NCBI GenBank assembly: GCA_011799875.1
Contig: CM022298.1
Coordinates: 498,627,357 to 498,691,356 of the forward strand
Source: Thinopyrum elongatum
Lineage: Eukaryota; Streptophyta; Magnoliopsida; Poales; Poaceae
Direction of reading: 5' to 3'
DNA length: 64,000 bases
Position numbers and translations under genes: made by a program. Shown in pieces: positions 49,132-59,664 of this stretch. Under the pieces are notes generated by a model. The model saw nothing but the letters and a program-made list of their open reading frames with translations, did not search any database and was not told the DNA's origin. Positions within the stretch are counted from its first letter, which is position 1; the number at the start of each line of letters is the position of its first letter.

Positions 49132-49439
49132 CTGACCAATTAAATGACTCTATTTTAATAATATCATATTCGTATTTGAACAACTAAGCTTGTTTAGCTT
49201 GATGGGTGGAGCAGTGCTATTATGACACGAAGCACGTAGGCTGATCGTATAGTGATCATAAAAGGGGGGAAACCCTAAGCATGATCAATTAAACCCTATT
49301 ATAACTGTGCCATGGCAGATTTGAAGCTGCAAACCGCAGAAATGCTACTTAGCAACCATTGTTTGCTTCGAACTAAGAACTAAATTCTAAGAGCTGAAAA
49401 GAAAGTACAGTAACCAAGTTACGATCTATTTTCTGGTTG
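49132..49439 (-). other. Presumed first-intron remainder, right of element C
   Basis: Starts with the second CTGAC copy. It continues the sequence interrupted at 43662 and is a diverged duplicate of 42540-42665. No exon is supported. Confidence 0.45.
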
Positions 49440-49710
49440 AGATCAAAAAGTTGAGCAAATATGAAGTAGTACCACCTCTCTTGCGGCGCCGTGTACGCAT
49501 CGGGGGTGCGATGGTTGTCGGTGGCATTGAAGCATATCTGCGACAGTACACCGGTGCATCGGGGGATAAGTCCCGTTGCGGTGGACGAGAAGGTCGTTGG
49601 AGCGGCCCCAGGAGGGAGGACGACGGCACCGATGAAGCGAGAGGACGCGATGCAAGGCTCCTGGTCCATCGCCGTGGATGAGAAACGTCCATCTCTAGCA
49701 GTGACGACAT
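49440..49710 (-). CDS. Possible first exon of the TnpA-like gene
   Basis: Minus-strand ATG at 49710 opens MSSLLEMDVSHPRRWTRSLA..., Arg/Pro/Ser-rich, then PPMRTRRRKRGG, after which a GTGGTA donor-like site occurs near 49485. GC content and position, upstream of the downstream exons on the same strand and next to a possible promoter with repeats (49800-50300), suggest a first exon. The intron would be more than 7 kb because of element C. The link to the 42311 exon is inferred and the junction not resolved. Confidence 0.35.
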
Positions 49711-49799
49711 GGGCTTGGTAGGCGCTCCGGCATAGTAGAGGACGGCGGCGATGGATGGGGTGGCGGACGAAGGAGGCTGGTGTGGGGATGGTGTTCTAG

Positions 49800-50305
49800 C
49801 GCGGACGGTGTATGAATGGGAAAATGGAGGGAGAGGTACGGGGAACCATGTTTTTGGGAGGCGCCTGTCTGAAATATGGGAAAGTTACGAACTTAGCCCC
49901 TGTTTAAAATTTGGACGTCTCGTCGGTTGGGGATAGGACGGTAATCGCGCATCTCCCCAATATTTGCCCAGAGCGATTTCGGGCGAGGAGAGGGTGTTTT
50001 GGCGCCCACGGTTGGCGCCCACGGTGTATGAACGGGGCTGACAGGTAGGGCAGTTGTGTCACATCTGAGTGAAGTTACAAACCTACCCCTATTAAAAATA
50101 TTTGCCTACATCGATTTTGGCTGAGTCGAGTTTGTTTTGCTGCCCACCGTGTATGAATGGGGAAATGGAGGGAGAGACTGAGGTCTTTCAGACTAGCTTG
50201 AATCAAATGTGTTTTGCCGCCCATGTTTGGCGCCCATCGTGTCTGAATGGGCTCAGAGGCGGCCGTGTCACGTCTAATTGAAGTTACTAACCTACCCCTA
50301 TAGAG
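49800..50305 (-). repeat. Imperfect repeats upstream of the possible TnpA-like first exon
   Basis: The 13-mer GTGTATGAATGGG occurs at 49808, 50024 (one change), 50149 and 50239 (one change). A second block AAGTTAC-AAC-TA-CCCCT occurs at 49882, 50072 and 50281. Each copy tends to be preceded by GCGCCCA(C/T). These could be protein-binding subterminal repeats of the CACTA element or a promoter repeat. Confidence 0.6.
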
Positions 50306-51165
50306 AGCAGTGGAAATCGGGCCGATGGATTGTCTGTGTAAGGGGTAGACAGTAATTTCCATCTCGCAAACCTTGGCTTCGGGCAGCCGGCGTGGGAGTG
50401 GATATTTTGCCGCTTCTTTCAAATTTTGGGACAATAAGCATTCACGTTTACCCTGGCAACTAGATCTGAATCCATTTTGTATTCTTATACGAATCTTTAT
50501 AAATCATTCTATGTTTTTTTATATATCTTCAAAAGCACAACAAAGATGTTTTCCACTATCATATATGAATATGATTTACAAATGCCGATACTCGAATTCA
50601 TAAGGTAGAATCCAGTTTAAGGTGAATTCGAATATTTGAAACCACTTTATGTCCAACTCAAGTGTAACATGTACGACACACGCAGCATATAGTGTACTCC
50701 CATTTAGATATGTATGCAAGCGATGTCTCAAGATTCAAAATACTGAGTCAATCAACCAATAATGTACAAAACTAACAGACATATAAACACTTATAGAGTA
50801 TATGGATCAATAATATCAACTAACATACATAAGCCATGTCGCTGTACTTTTTTTCCTAGAAGAGCATCATTTTTTAGCAAAGCTAGTACAGCATCTTGGC
50901 CCTTTCAGATGTGTGCCACGTAAGGATCATCTATACTACTATTATTGTTGAATGCATATTCAGCCCGATTGGTATATTTGTAGGTCTGGCATAGCAATCA
51001 GAATGAAATGTCTCAGAGTCTTATCAATTAATACAGACTCGTGCTAAAAAAATTACAAACCAAAAACCAAAAAACAATTATTACATGATCTCTAAAACAA
51101 ATGGTTTGATCGATTACATGAACAAACAACACAAAGGTTATTCAACGATGGAAAAAACATTTCAC
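50306..51165. other. Unclassified AT-rich DNA between the two TnpA-like genes
   Basis: No ORF or terminal repeat recognised. A CACTA right terminus was looked for here and not found. Confidence 0.4.
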
Positions 51166-52391
51166 CTATGATTTACCAAATGGGAATTTAATTTCCTCTT
51201 TTTCCTTCAGGACCTTAACAATGCGGTCAGTCTCAGCTTGCTTCATTTTGAAATCCACCAAATATTTAATGGTTGTCTTGAGTACTGCTTGTGATTGTGT
51301 TGTTTGCTTCCTCAACATGTCAACTTCATCTCTAGGTGCAGAAGCAGAATCTCTTTCTACCAATAGTTTAGCCTCTAGAGCATCAGCAGTTCGCAATTCA
51401 TGATACCTGATTGGGCCGGTGCCACTGTTGTGGGATGATACAACGTCCATGGGGACCTCGCTCTTTGATCTTGGGCTAACATGTTTTGCCATTAAAGTTC
51501 CGATTGGATTCTGAAAAGTTGAAGTTAGCAAAACATCCCAACTGGGAGTTAGAACAACAACCGAGTTAAACAAACAAGGAATTAAAGAGTTTCGATTGGA
51601 TGCTGAAAAGTAGTTATCAACATCATTGTAACCGGTTGCAGCAGCAAAGCAGCTAAACAAACAAGTTTTGCAAAAGGTACCTGTTGTGGCATTGGAATTT
51701 CTCTTGGATCCTGAAAAGTTGAGTAGCCAGTAACATGATTAGAGCAACCGGTTGCAGCAGCAAAGCAGTTAAACAAACAAGTTTTGCAAAACGAACCTGT
51801 TGTGGCATTGGAGTTTCTCTTGGATCCTGAAAAGTTGAGTAGTCAGTAACTTGATTAGAGCAACAAGTTACAACAGCAAACCTGTTACACAAATATATTT
51901 TTGAAAATGTACCTGCTGTGCAATTGGACTTCCAATTGGATCCTGAAAACTTGAAGTTGGTAAGATGATTACAGCAACAAGTTACAGCAGCAAACATATT
52001 ACACAAATAAATTTTTGAAAATGTACCTGCTGTGCAATTAGACTTCTAGTTGGATCCTGAAAAGTTGAAGTTGGTAAGATGATTACAGCAATAAGTTACA
52101 GCAGCAAACCAGGTAAACAAAGGAAGTTTTTAAAAACATACCTATTGTGCCAACGGAGTTTCAGTTGGATCCTGCAAACTTGAATGTTAGCAATCATAAA
52201 TAAAGTGTTTCAAGAGCCATAAGAAACTAACATCAAACTAGTAAAACTAACCAGTTTTGGCAACATATTTAATTACACATGAACTAGTAAAACTAACAAG
52301 TTCTTGGCAACATATTAAAGTAACAAGTTGGTACCGTTTACCAGCAAGAGAGACATCTGTAAATTTCTTTGATGTAAGCAAAATGATTCTG

Positions 52392-52424
<33 letters not shown>

Positions 52425-55380
52425 AGTTAAAAAGACGTTGTCCCTCATATAAACCTGACAGTTGTCTGTCTATGAACATGCAAACATTACTAGTGCTACA
52501 AGTCATAACAGCAAACCATTTAAACAAACAGGGTATCAGAACATAAATTACACATGAATTTTGTTGCACCCTAGAAGTACATATGACCAGCTATCTACGT
52601 GCTTAAGTAGCTATTTAAGTTCAGGCAAACAGGTAATTCTTAACAGTAAGTATCAAACACATAGATAGGCGTAGTCTATAATAGGATTAACAGGCTATGG
52701 CATTATGTAATCAGTAGAAAACTAAATTAAGCCAAGCAACATAATTGAACAATTTTGCAATCAGTGGCTAACTAAAATTCCGAGAAGCGGGTAACTGAAC
52801 TTACGCTAGCTCTTTGTACAGGCACACTATAACTTCTTTTTCGCTTACAAGGTTCTACGAAGGAGTCCATGGCATCAATTGCTTGGATACGCAGTCCCAA
52901 TACTTCTTTCTTCCCACACTACATTGGTAAGTCGAATGGTTAATCTGATAAGATGGTGCGTCCTTGATATGTTATATGAGGATAGGTTGTCAGACTAGTT
53001 GTAGCAACACACATCACACTAGCTTTTACTGTATATTTCATGCGATTACATTTGGCATATTGAGATCTAAGCAATCTACAATAGGATGAAAAGACTGGCA
53101 TCCTTCACATTATTGGCGAACTCAATTCATAGAAACAAGCAATTCAACCATTATGTGGGTAAATCAAATGCGCCACTGGAATATTTTTCACTACCCCAAT
53201 CATACACACAAAAAGGGGCGACGCCACCATAGGGGCTGGTATGGGTGGCCGCCTCGGGTGGCTGGAAAGTGCGCACCTAGTTTGAGTCGTCCAGGTTGGC
53301 CCAGGCTAGTTTTGTTCGTCCCAACGCACGAGCAGGCAATATAAAAAATGAAGAAAAATGTTTCATTTTGGATGGGCCAATAACATAAGTGCAAGGCAGG
53401 CCCTATAGTAGGCTCACGGCCCAAACGAGTGCCTCCCGTATCAATCGACAGCAAGAAAAATCCCCAATTCGTTTGCTCCAGCCTCCAGTCTGGTTTGCTC
53501 CTAACCTAGCCGCCGCTGGATAGACCGACAAAGCACTTCCTCGTGCCCTCGCTGGATGCCAGTCACCGGGCTTCAAGCGAATGGAAGGACCAGAAGACGA
53601 AGATCCAACCCTGGGTGTAGCCTACGTGTGAGGCAGCGGCGGCGGCACGGGCATGGCATCGAGCTTGCACAAACGGACAGTCGCAGCTTGCAAGAGTAGC
53701 TTGCGCAACGAGCAGGTACATCACATCCCTGATTATACCTAATTCAACTATTCAAATTCTGGCCAATAGTTAAACCTGACGGTGTTGTAAAACTGCTTGT
53801 ATGTACGGAATCTATAAGAAAATGAAACCAATTTCTCCTTATTTTATAACTCCCCCAATCAATACTGAACTGACTGAACCTGATGTGTCTAATCAAGTTT
53901 CCGGTGCAAACATACAAGCTCATGTTGTGTGTCTAATGAACAGACTGCTAATGAAGGATTTGAAACAAACATTTTACATGCTCCTGGTGATGAACATAGA
54001 GTGTCTAATGAGGGATCTAATGCAAGCATTTTGCAAGCTCCCATTGAAGGATTTAGTGCCTAATGATGATCTGCTATGTTGAGAGAGAGATAGAGATTTG
54101 CAGGAATTGATGATAAGCAAATTATAGTACATTTTCATGGCTTGAGGAAACGTCGAGGCCATCTACCAGAAAGTCCCTGTATCATGACAACCTACCACAA
54201 ATACTTTTCTAGTCTGTTGTTTGAAACTATTGGCATACTTGTGCAGGATAGATATATTGATATGCAGTTTGCGCACTGGTTATAGGTGTAATTATACTTG
54301 GATATTTTTGGCCAGAGAACGAATAATTAAAGCAGGTATAGTACATGTTAGTAGTCCTTGTACACCATGTTGCATTTTTGGTTTTTTGGTGCTTACATCA
54401 TTTAGTATTTTATAATCTGGAACTATTTTGGATCATTAGCTGGTTTTCAAAGTGCATGTAGCTTCACATTTCTCAAGTTATGTTGATTTTCGGAGTGCAA
54501 GTGCCTTCGTATTTTTTATGTTAAATTTTCGCCCCTGGTAACTTGAATTCGTGGATCCGCCACTGCACACAAATCATACACGTAGGCCAGTACGAATTAA
54601 ATGAAATGCAGGGACTTACGCTAGCTCGTTGTACAGGCTCACTGCAGCTCTGCTTGCGCTTGGGATGTTCCATGTTACCACTTGCTTGGATGTGCAGGCC
54701 TTCTGCTCCTTGAATCCCCCTCTCCATTTTTGACACGGCGCATGGTTGATCAAATGAGAGGAATCGAGCTTGCTGTTGTACCGGAGGACAGGTACTTACA
54801 AGGTTATACCGGCGTGCAAGATGTGTACCAGATCCCGTAGTGCCGTCATGCTTCGCTAAAAAATGGTTTTGCTTGTTTCAGATGATATCTCCAGAAGAAA
54901 TAAGAGTTAGAGTTAGAGTTGCATAGGCGTGTAAGCTAAGAGAGCAGTAAAAGGATATCCAAACATCATTGGAACAGTGCACAAGGGAGTGATATGTGGA
55001 TACCTAGTTCGGGCCGGCGTTTGGGCATGGTCGCCTAGCTAGAGTGACGGTCACTTCAGAGCCGTTGAGGGTGATGCACTGGCGTTGGCTGGCCGCGTAC
55101 GGATGCAGATCTCGAGCGGCAGCGAAGCGCTACGATGCGGTGGACGAGGCCATTGGTGAAGCACCAACGACGTCGGGGGGTGGAGGTGCGACGATGTTCT
55201 TGGTGAAGTAGCCCCGATGAGGTGGGAGACGGCGTCGGTGAAGCGCACCTGAGGCGGTGGAAGTCGGTGTCTGTGAGGCACGTCGGCTGCGGCGGCCGAC
55301 GTTGTGGGTGGACCACCTGGTGCGGTGGCCGAGGGCGTAGATGAGGTAGCTCCGGTGCAGTGGTGAAGCACGACCATCAT
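51166..55380 (-). CDS. Gene K: second TnpA-like gene with mini-exon array
   Basis: Minus strand, exons proposed by eye. Possible first exon from the ATG at 55380 (Pro/Ser/His-rich). An exon ending at 54620 with RYNLVSTCPPVQQQARF and HPKRKQSCSEPVQRAS. A second, paralogous exon 52918-52805 (38 codons, KEVLGLRIQAIDAMDS...CKRKRSYSVPVQRAS). Then 30-nt mini-exons between 52171 and 51681, and a last exon from 51510 to 51166 starting NPIGTLMAKH and ending in a Leu/Glu/Lys coiled coil. Donors GTAAGT follow both paralogous exons; the 38-codon exon, mini-exons and last exon are phase 0. Architecture and coiled-coil end resemble the TnpA-like gene to the left. One mini-exon has a TAG, and a hAT element sits in an intron. 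Probably a CACTA accessory gene remnant. Confidence 0.45.
51510..52171 (-). repeat. Tandem array of 30-nt mini-exons in gene K
   Basis: Five clean units at 52171-52142, 52056-52027, 51942-51913, 51826-51797 and 51710-51681, each 30 nt, each preceded by a CAG acceptor and followed by GTAYNT or GTTCGT. Starts are 114-116 bp apart. A sixth, decayed unit starts at 51602, and the last exon (51510) begins with the same sequence. All are phase 0 and encode decapeptides such as DPRETPMPQQ, DPREIPMPQQ, DPIGSPIAQQ and DPTRSLIAQQ. The unit at 52171 ends in TAG where the others have CAG. Introns are 84-86 nt. Confidence 0.75.
52392..52424. repeat. (AC)n(TA)n microsatellite
   Basis: About nine AC units followed by about seven TA units. 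Confidence 0.9.
53213..54565 (-). mobile_element. hAT-type DNA transposon in gene K
   Basis: Perfect 8-bp duplication CACACAAA at 53205-53212 and 54566-54573, the hAT length. Terminal inverted repeats: the right end on the minus strand reads CAGTGGCGGATCCAC and the left end AAGGGGCGACGCCAC (10 of 15 match). The 1.35-kb body is too short for a full transposase. Gene-like remnants inside (53801-54082, with KPISPYFITPP near its start) may derive from an N-terminal region, but no zinc finger or catalytic block can be shown. It lies between the two paralogous exons of gene K. Confidence 0.8.
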
Positions 55381-55511
55381 CTTCGTCGTCGTCGTCCGGC
55401 ACGGAGGTGGGGAAAGAGATGAGACGAAGGACGATTGGAATTTTTCTTGGGTTGGCGGCGAATTAGGGATTTGAGAGCTCTAGTCGCGGAAGGGACAGGA
55501 GAGAAGGGAGA

Positions 55512-56450
55512 TTTTGCAGGGATAGAGTTGGGGCCGCCAGATATTTCAATCCGAAACATGGAAGCGCAAACTTTTTTTGTCGTCGTTCTTTTTTTGGGGG
55601 GGAGGGAGGGGTGGGTGCTAGCGTCCGTACGACACACGCAATCACCACAACACGAACCTGGTCTGCCTGGTGCGCCTACATTTGAGAATGCAAACGAATC
55701 TTCTTTCATTGGCAAACGAATCTTGTACTATGTATTACCATGCCTGTATTTTCCTTGCAAATAATTAGTCCTTCGAAATGAGATACTATGAATTAATTAA
55801 TGAGTTCTCTGAATTAGAGTGTGTTTGTCACATAGCGATCTCCAATTCTAACGTGGATTTTGCATTTCACGGTATCCACGCTACTTTTAATAAAAATTCA
55901 TATATGTATAAGATGAACACCATGGTAGTGAGAAAACTTTGGATGGATTCAAGCATATGACCACACACATACAAAATATCACAACAATCGAGTCAATATC
56001 AACTTTTCCAAACCTAGTATGGCACGAATTCGAAATAATTACGGAAGCCATATGCATGGTCCTCAATTCAAATCTTACAATGTACACTAAATTGAAACGT
56101 CAATATTAAGTTTAGTACTATCTACATTCAAATGTTGTTTTTAAGTTCCCCCCCCCTCGGCACACACGCTACATACTTCCTCTATTGATCAATCTTCCTC
56201 TCCTAACCTCCTTACAAAGCTATTGGTTTCCGCACGTTCATTCTTTCTCTCCATGTTTCAATCTCTCACTCTCACACACCCGCCATTGCACTCCATGCCA
56301 AGCTCTCTCTCTCTCCCCCTCCCACCCTCTCTCGGTAGATACATTCATTGCCTATCTAGACCCCCTCCCTCTCGTGCGCACGCATGCATATTGTCTATCT
56401 AGGTCACTCTCGAGAGACCGTCTCACTCTTTCTTCCGCACGACAGCCCAC
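55512..56450. repeat. Segmental duplication, copy 1
   Basis: Shares with 58545-59470, in the same order and orientation: GGCCGCCA-ATATTTC, a block with ACATTTGAGAATGC, CCCGTATTTTCCTTGCAAATAA, GAATTAGAGTG-GTTTGT, CATGCAAATGTT, and GAGCTATTGGTATCC-style sequence. By eye the copies are moderately diverged with indels. Confidence 0.65.
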
Positions 56451-56464
56451 ACTTGTTTAATCTC

Positions 56465-56503
<39 letters not shown>

Positions 56504-56930
56504 ATCTAAGTCTCGATTAACCTTGCTTTCTCTCACACACAAACGATATATCTCCCTATTCGGGCCTCGATCGACACACTCTATACTCTCTCACGCAGAT
56601 TGTCTATCTAGATCAGTCTCTCCAAGCCGTTCCACTCTTTCGACCTCATGGCGGCCCACGCTCGGTCAATCTCTCTCTCTCTTTATGCATGTCTCGTTTG
56701 ACCTTGCTCTTTCTCACACACAAACGATATATCTCCATGTTTGGGCCTAATTCGACATATTCATAGTGTATACTCTCTCACGCACATTGTCTATCTAGGT
56801 CACTCTCTCCAACCTGTCTCACTCTTTCGATCGCATGATGACCCACACTCACTCAATCTCTCTCCCTTTATCTATGTATCGATTGACCTTGCTTCCTCCC
56901 ACGCACAAATGATATATGTACCTATCTATG
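56391..56930. repeat. Three tandem copies of a 190-210 bp CT-rich unit
   Basis: TTGTCTATCTAG-TCACTCTC recurs at 56391, 56600 and 56788. Each copy continues with CCACTCTTTCG, TCAATCTCTCTC, TTTATCTATGTCTCG, TTGACCTTGCTTTCTC and CACACAAACGATATAT. A (TC)n run lies at about 56460-56501. A diverged single copy lies at about 59306-59470. Confidence 0.75.
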
Positions 56931-57091
56931 ACTGGATCATATCTCAAGCTCTCTCTTACAGACCTCACCCTTCCCAAAAGCTCAATCGGACAATATCTAT
57001 CCACAGCATATATATCTTGCGACGTTGTTGGTGTACTCCTGGACGTTGGCCCTAGCTTCAAGGAAGGCAAGAATGTTCTGGACTTCGGTCT

Positions 57092-57589
57092 CTAGGAGCC
57101 AGTCAACTGGCGGGAGGAGGCGACTGGCGTTGGTGCAAGGAAGCGGTCGACGGTGGCGATCCATGCCGCTGAGGGGGGCACTGGCACCGGCGCAGGGACA
57201 GGCGCTGGCACCGGCGCAGGGACAGGCGCTGGCACCGGCGCGACGGAGACATTCGTGTGCATGGGCACAAACACGGGCGCGCGCATCAGTGCACGCGTAG
57301 GCGCATGCGCTGGCAGGTGCACGGGTGCGTGAAAGTCAGCGGGGACCTCGTGAAACCCCGTGGCTTCAAGCTCGGCGACAATGTGCGGCTCCCAGGCCAT
57401 CAATGCCACGGGGATGGGCACTGGCGCAGTCGGGGCGACGGGAGCTGGAACGGGAGCGGGGACAGGCGCGACGTCTTCCCACAAGGCCAGTTCAAGCTCG
57501 ACCCAAAGCGCCTTATGTTCTTGAGACTCGGGCTGGGTGTCTTCCTCAGGAAACTGGAAGACTAAGGGCAGACCATCGTGATGCGGCAT
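57092..57589 (-). pseudogene. Pro/Ala/Val-rich ORF of unknown function, frameshifted near its end
   Basis: Opens MPHHDGLPLVFQFPEEDTQ at 57589 with a gene-like CT-rich leader upstream. Acidic N-terminus (EHKALWVELELALWED), then Pro-Val-Pro-Ala repeats (57181-57240 and others) and a block AWEPHIVAELEATGF. The frame stops at 57092 (QLTGS). A different frame continues PPVDWLLETEVQNILAFLEA, then RANVQEYTNNVARYICCG, ending at about 57000. This looks like the true C-terminus, so a one-base indel near 57115 broke the gene. I do not recognise the family. It could be a transposon-borne ORF or a captured host fragment. Confidence 0.5.
57181..57240 (-). repeat. 24-bp minisatellite coding Pro-Val-Pro-Ala repeats
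   Basis: CTGGCACCGGCGCAGGGACAGGCG repeats two and a half times (57181, 57205, 57229). On the minus strand it adds eight codons per unit in frame. Confidence 0.9.
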
Positions 57590-57599
57590 GGCGTGCGGT

Positions 57600-58544
57600 G
57601 GGGTCAGGCTAGTTGGAGGTAGACGACAGGAGAATCCGAGAGGAAGAGAGAAGATTGTAGCGAGATTGAGGAGTGCGGGGGTGATTTAAACTACGGCACC
57701 GGTGCCATTAAAAGTGGGGGCAATTGGGAGGAAGGTGGGCGGTGAAGCCTGGTTAAACTGCTCGCCTCCCGATGAGCCTGCGCAGCGGCCTGCTCGCATG
57801 CCTCCCGGTCAACCGGCACAACGGTCTGCTCGGACGCCTCCCGTCGACTCACACGCTTGCTCGGACGGCACCTGCCGATGAGAAGCGGGACTCGTGGCGG
57901 CACGTAGGTCTAACGCCCATGGTTTGAATAGTGAAACCGTTCGCGTTAACGTGACATGTCTTTGTTCCAAAATACCTTGGCTCTTCATTTGTGCAACTTT
58001 TCATAAGCAGCTTCTCTCAAATTCAACAAAAAAAATACGACAGCCTATTTGTGCCATATCACGTGACCATGCTCAGTTTCATGAATTTCAGGTCGGTTTT
58101 GGATTTTCTGGAATTTAAAATTCAGGATTCGAAACAATACCATAACCTGCATCATGAAATAAATTTTCAAGCCATACATCTTTACTATTGTAGATGTTAA
58201 TATTTCTTAAGAAATGATTTGGTCTAACATTTTGCTTAGTTAGACTTCAGACAAGTTATATATGCAGAGTAAAAAGATAATCCCTCCGTACCAGTGCATT
58301 GCCTGATATAGTAACTCTAGTAGGCACGAACAATGCACGAACAAAATCAAGAAACGGAGCTCCATTTTGTGCTCATCCTGGTGTAGTACTATTCATACTA
58401 GGCAATGGAGTTGACGAGTGACCTTGGGTAGCGGCAACCAAGGGAATTGAACCGTGCTCGGCACGGTAGGTAACGTGGGATAGTTACTAAAGCATCCCTC
58501 CATTGTTCATCAGTTGTCATTATGGACCGGGGACATGAGCGGAA
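57600..58544. other. Leader of the 57589 ORF, then unclassified DNA
   Basis: 57590-57700 is a CT-rich (minus strand) 5' leader. 57700-57900 has repeated GGCCTGCTCG-GCCTCCCG-TCGAC blocks. 57900-58544 is AT-rich without a supported feature. Confidence 0.4.
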
Positions 58545-59470
58545 TTTCCTAGGGCTGAAATTCTGGCCGCCAATTATTTCGACTTGAAACGCGGAGGCTC
58601 GAGTGGAGGCGCAAAGTTTAATATCGCGGTTCTTTTGGTTGGGGTTGGCTAATGTGCGTAACACGCACGCCACCAGCAGGACACGAGCCCGGGTCTGGCT
58701 GGTATACCGTCGGGTGCTAACATTCAAGAATGCGAAAGGAATCTTTTTTTAATTGCCGAACGAATCTATAACTATTACAATGCCCGTATTTTCCTTGCAA
58801 ATAACTGGTCATTCCAAAAGGCATGGTAATTGGTTTATGACGAGTTCTTGAATTAGAGTGAGTTTGTGATATAGTGTTCTCAACGTGGATGTATGACCAT
58901 GCATGTATGACACGAATTCAAAAATAAAATGTAAGCCATGCATCGTCCTCAATTCAATATTTAAAATGCACAATAAATTGAAACATGAATATTAAGTCTA
59001 GTACTATGTACATGCAAATGTTTTGTTTAGGTCTCTCCATCGACACCCCCCACCACACATACTTCATGTATCAATCGATCTTCATTTCTTTGTTAATAGA
59101 GCTATTGGTATCCGACACACGCGCGCTCATTTTTTCTCTTCACGTTTCAATCTCAATTTATGTCACACCCACCCTCACACTCTCAACAAATGTATTTCTC
59201 ACACACAACCTCGCCGTGCCCTCCATGACAAACTCTCCCCCCCTCTCTCTCAAGACAAGTACGTTGCCTTTGTAAAACTCCTTCACCGTGCGCGCACACA
59301 CAAAGTCTATCTAGGCCACTCTCTCGGTAACTATCTCCCTCCAACCCTCACTGCAGCTTCGCCGCACGATATCTCGGTGTATCGTCTTTAACATTCGAGT
59401 GTACACTAGGCCACACTCACTCGATCTCTCCCTCTATAAATGACTCGATTGACCTCGCTTTCTCGCGTCA
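58545..59470. repeat. Segmental duplication, copy 2
   Basis: Direct-orientation partner of 55512-56450, separated by about 2.1 kb that includes the Pro/Ala/Val-rich ORF. The three-unit CT-rich tandem is represented by a single diverged copy here. Confidence 0.65.
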
Positions 59471-59664
59471 TCTCTGTCACACCTAGACGCTCCCACTACA
59501 CCTCTTGCATAGGCGGAGCTATGTAGATTCTCGGGGGGTAACCCCTCGACCTTAGATAAAATTGTGAAGCTCTGTTTAGGATTGTTTACATTATATATTT
59601 TTGAACATTATATTTGTCCCCACCCTCCCAAACACCGATGGGTTGTGCACACCCCCCCCCCGGA

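Noticed and set aside
50306..51165. Search for the right CACTA terminus (TAGTG preceded by the inverse of CACTTCCGTG).
   Set aside because: Only isolated TAGTG strings such as near 50692, without the longer inverted repeat, so no terminus is called.
53198..54581. A 10-bp repeat AATCATACAC flanking the hAT region, which could suggest a Mutator-type 9-11 bp duplication.
   Set aside because: Its positions do not abut the terminal repeats. CACACAAA does so exactly and fits hAT, so the 10-mer is a chance feature of the target site.
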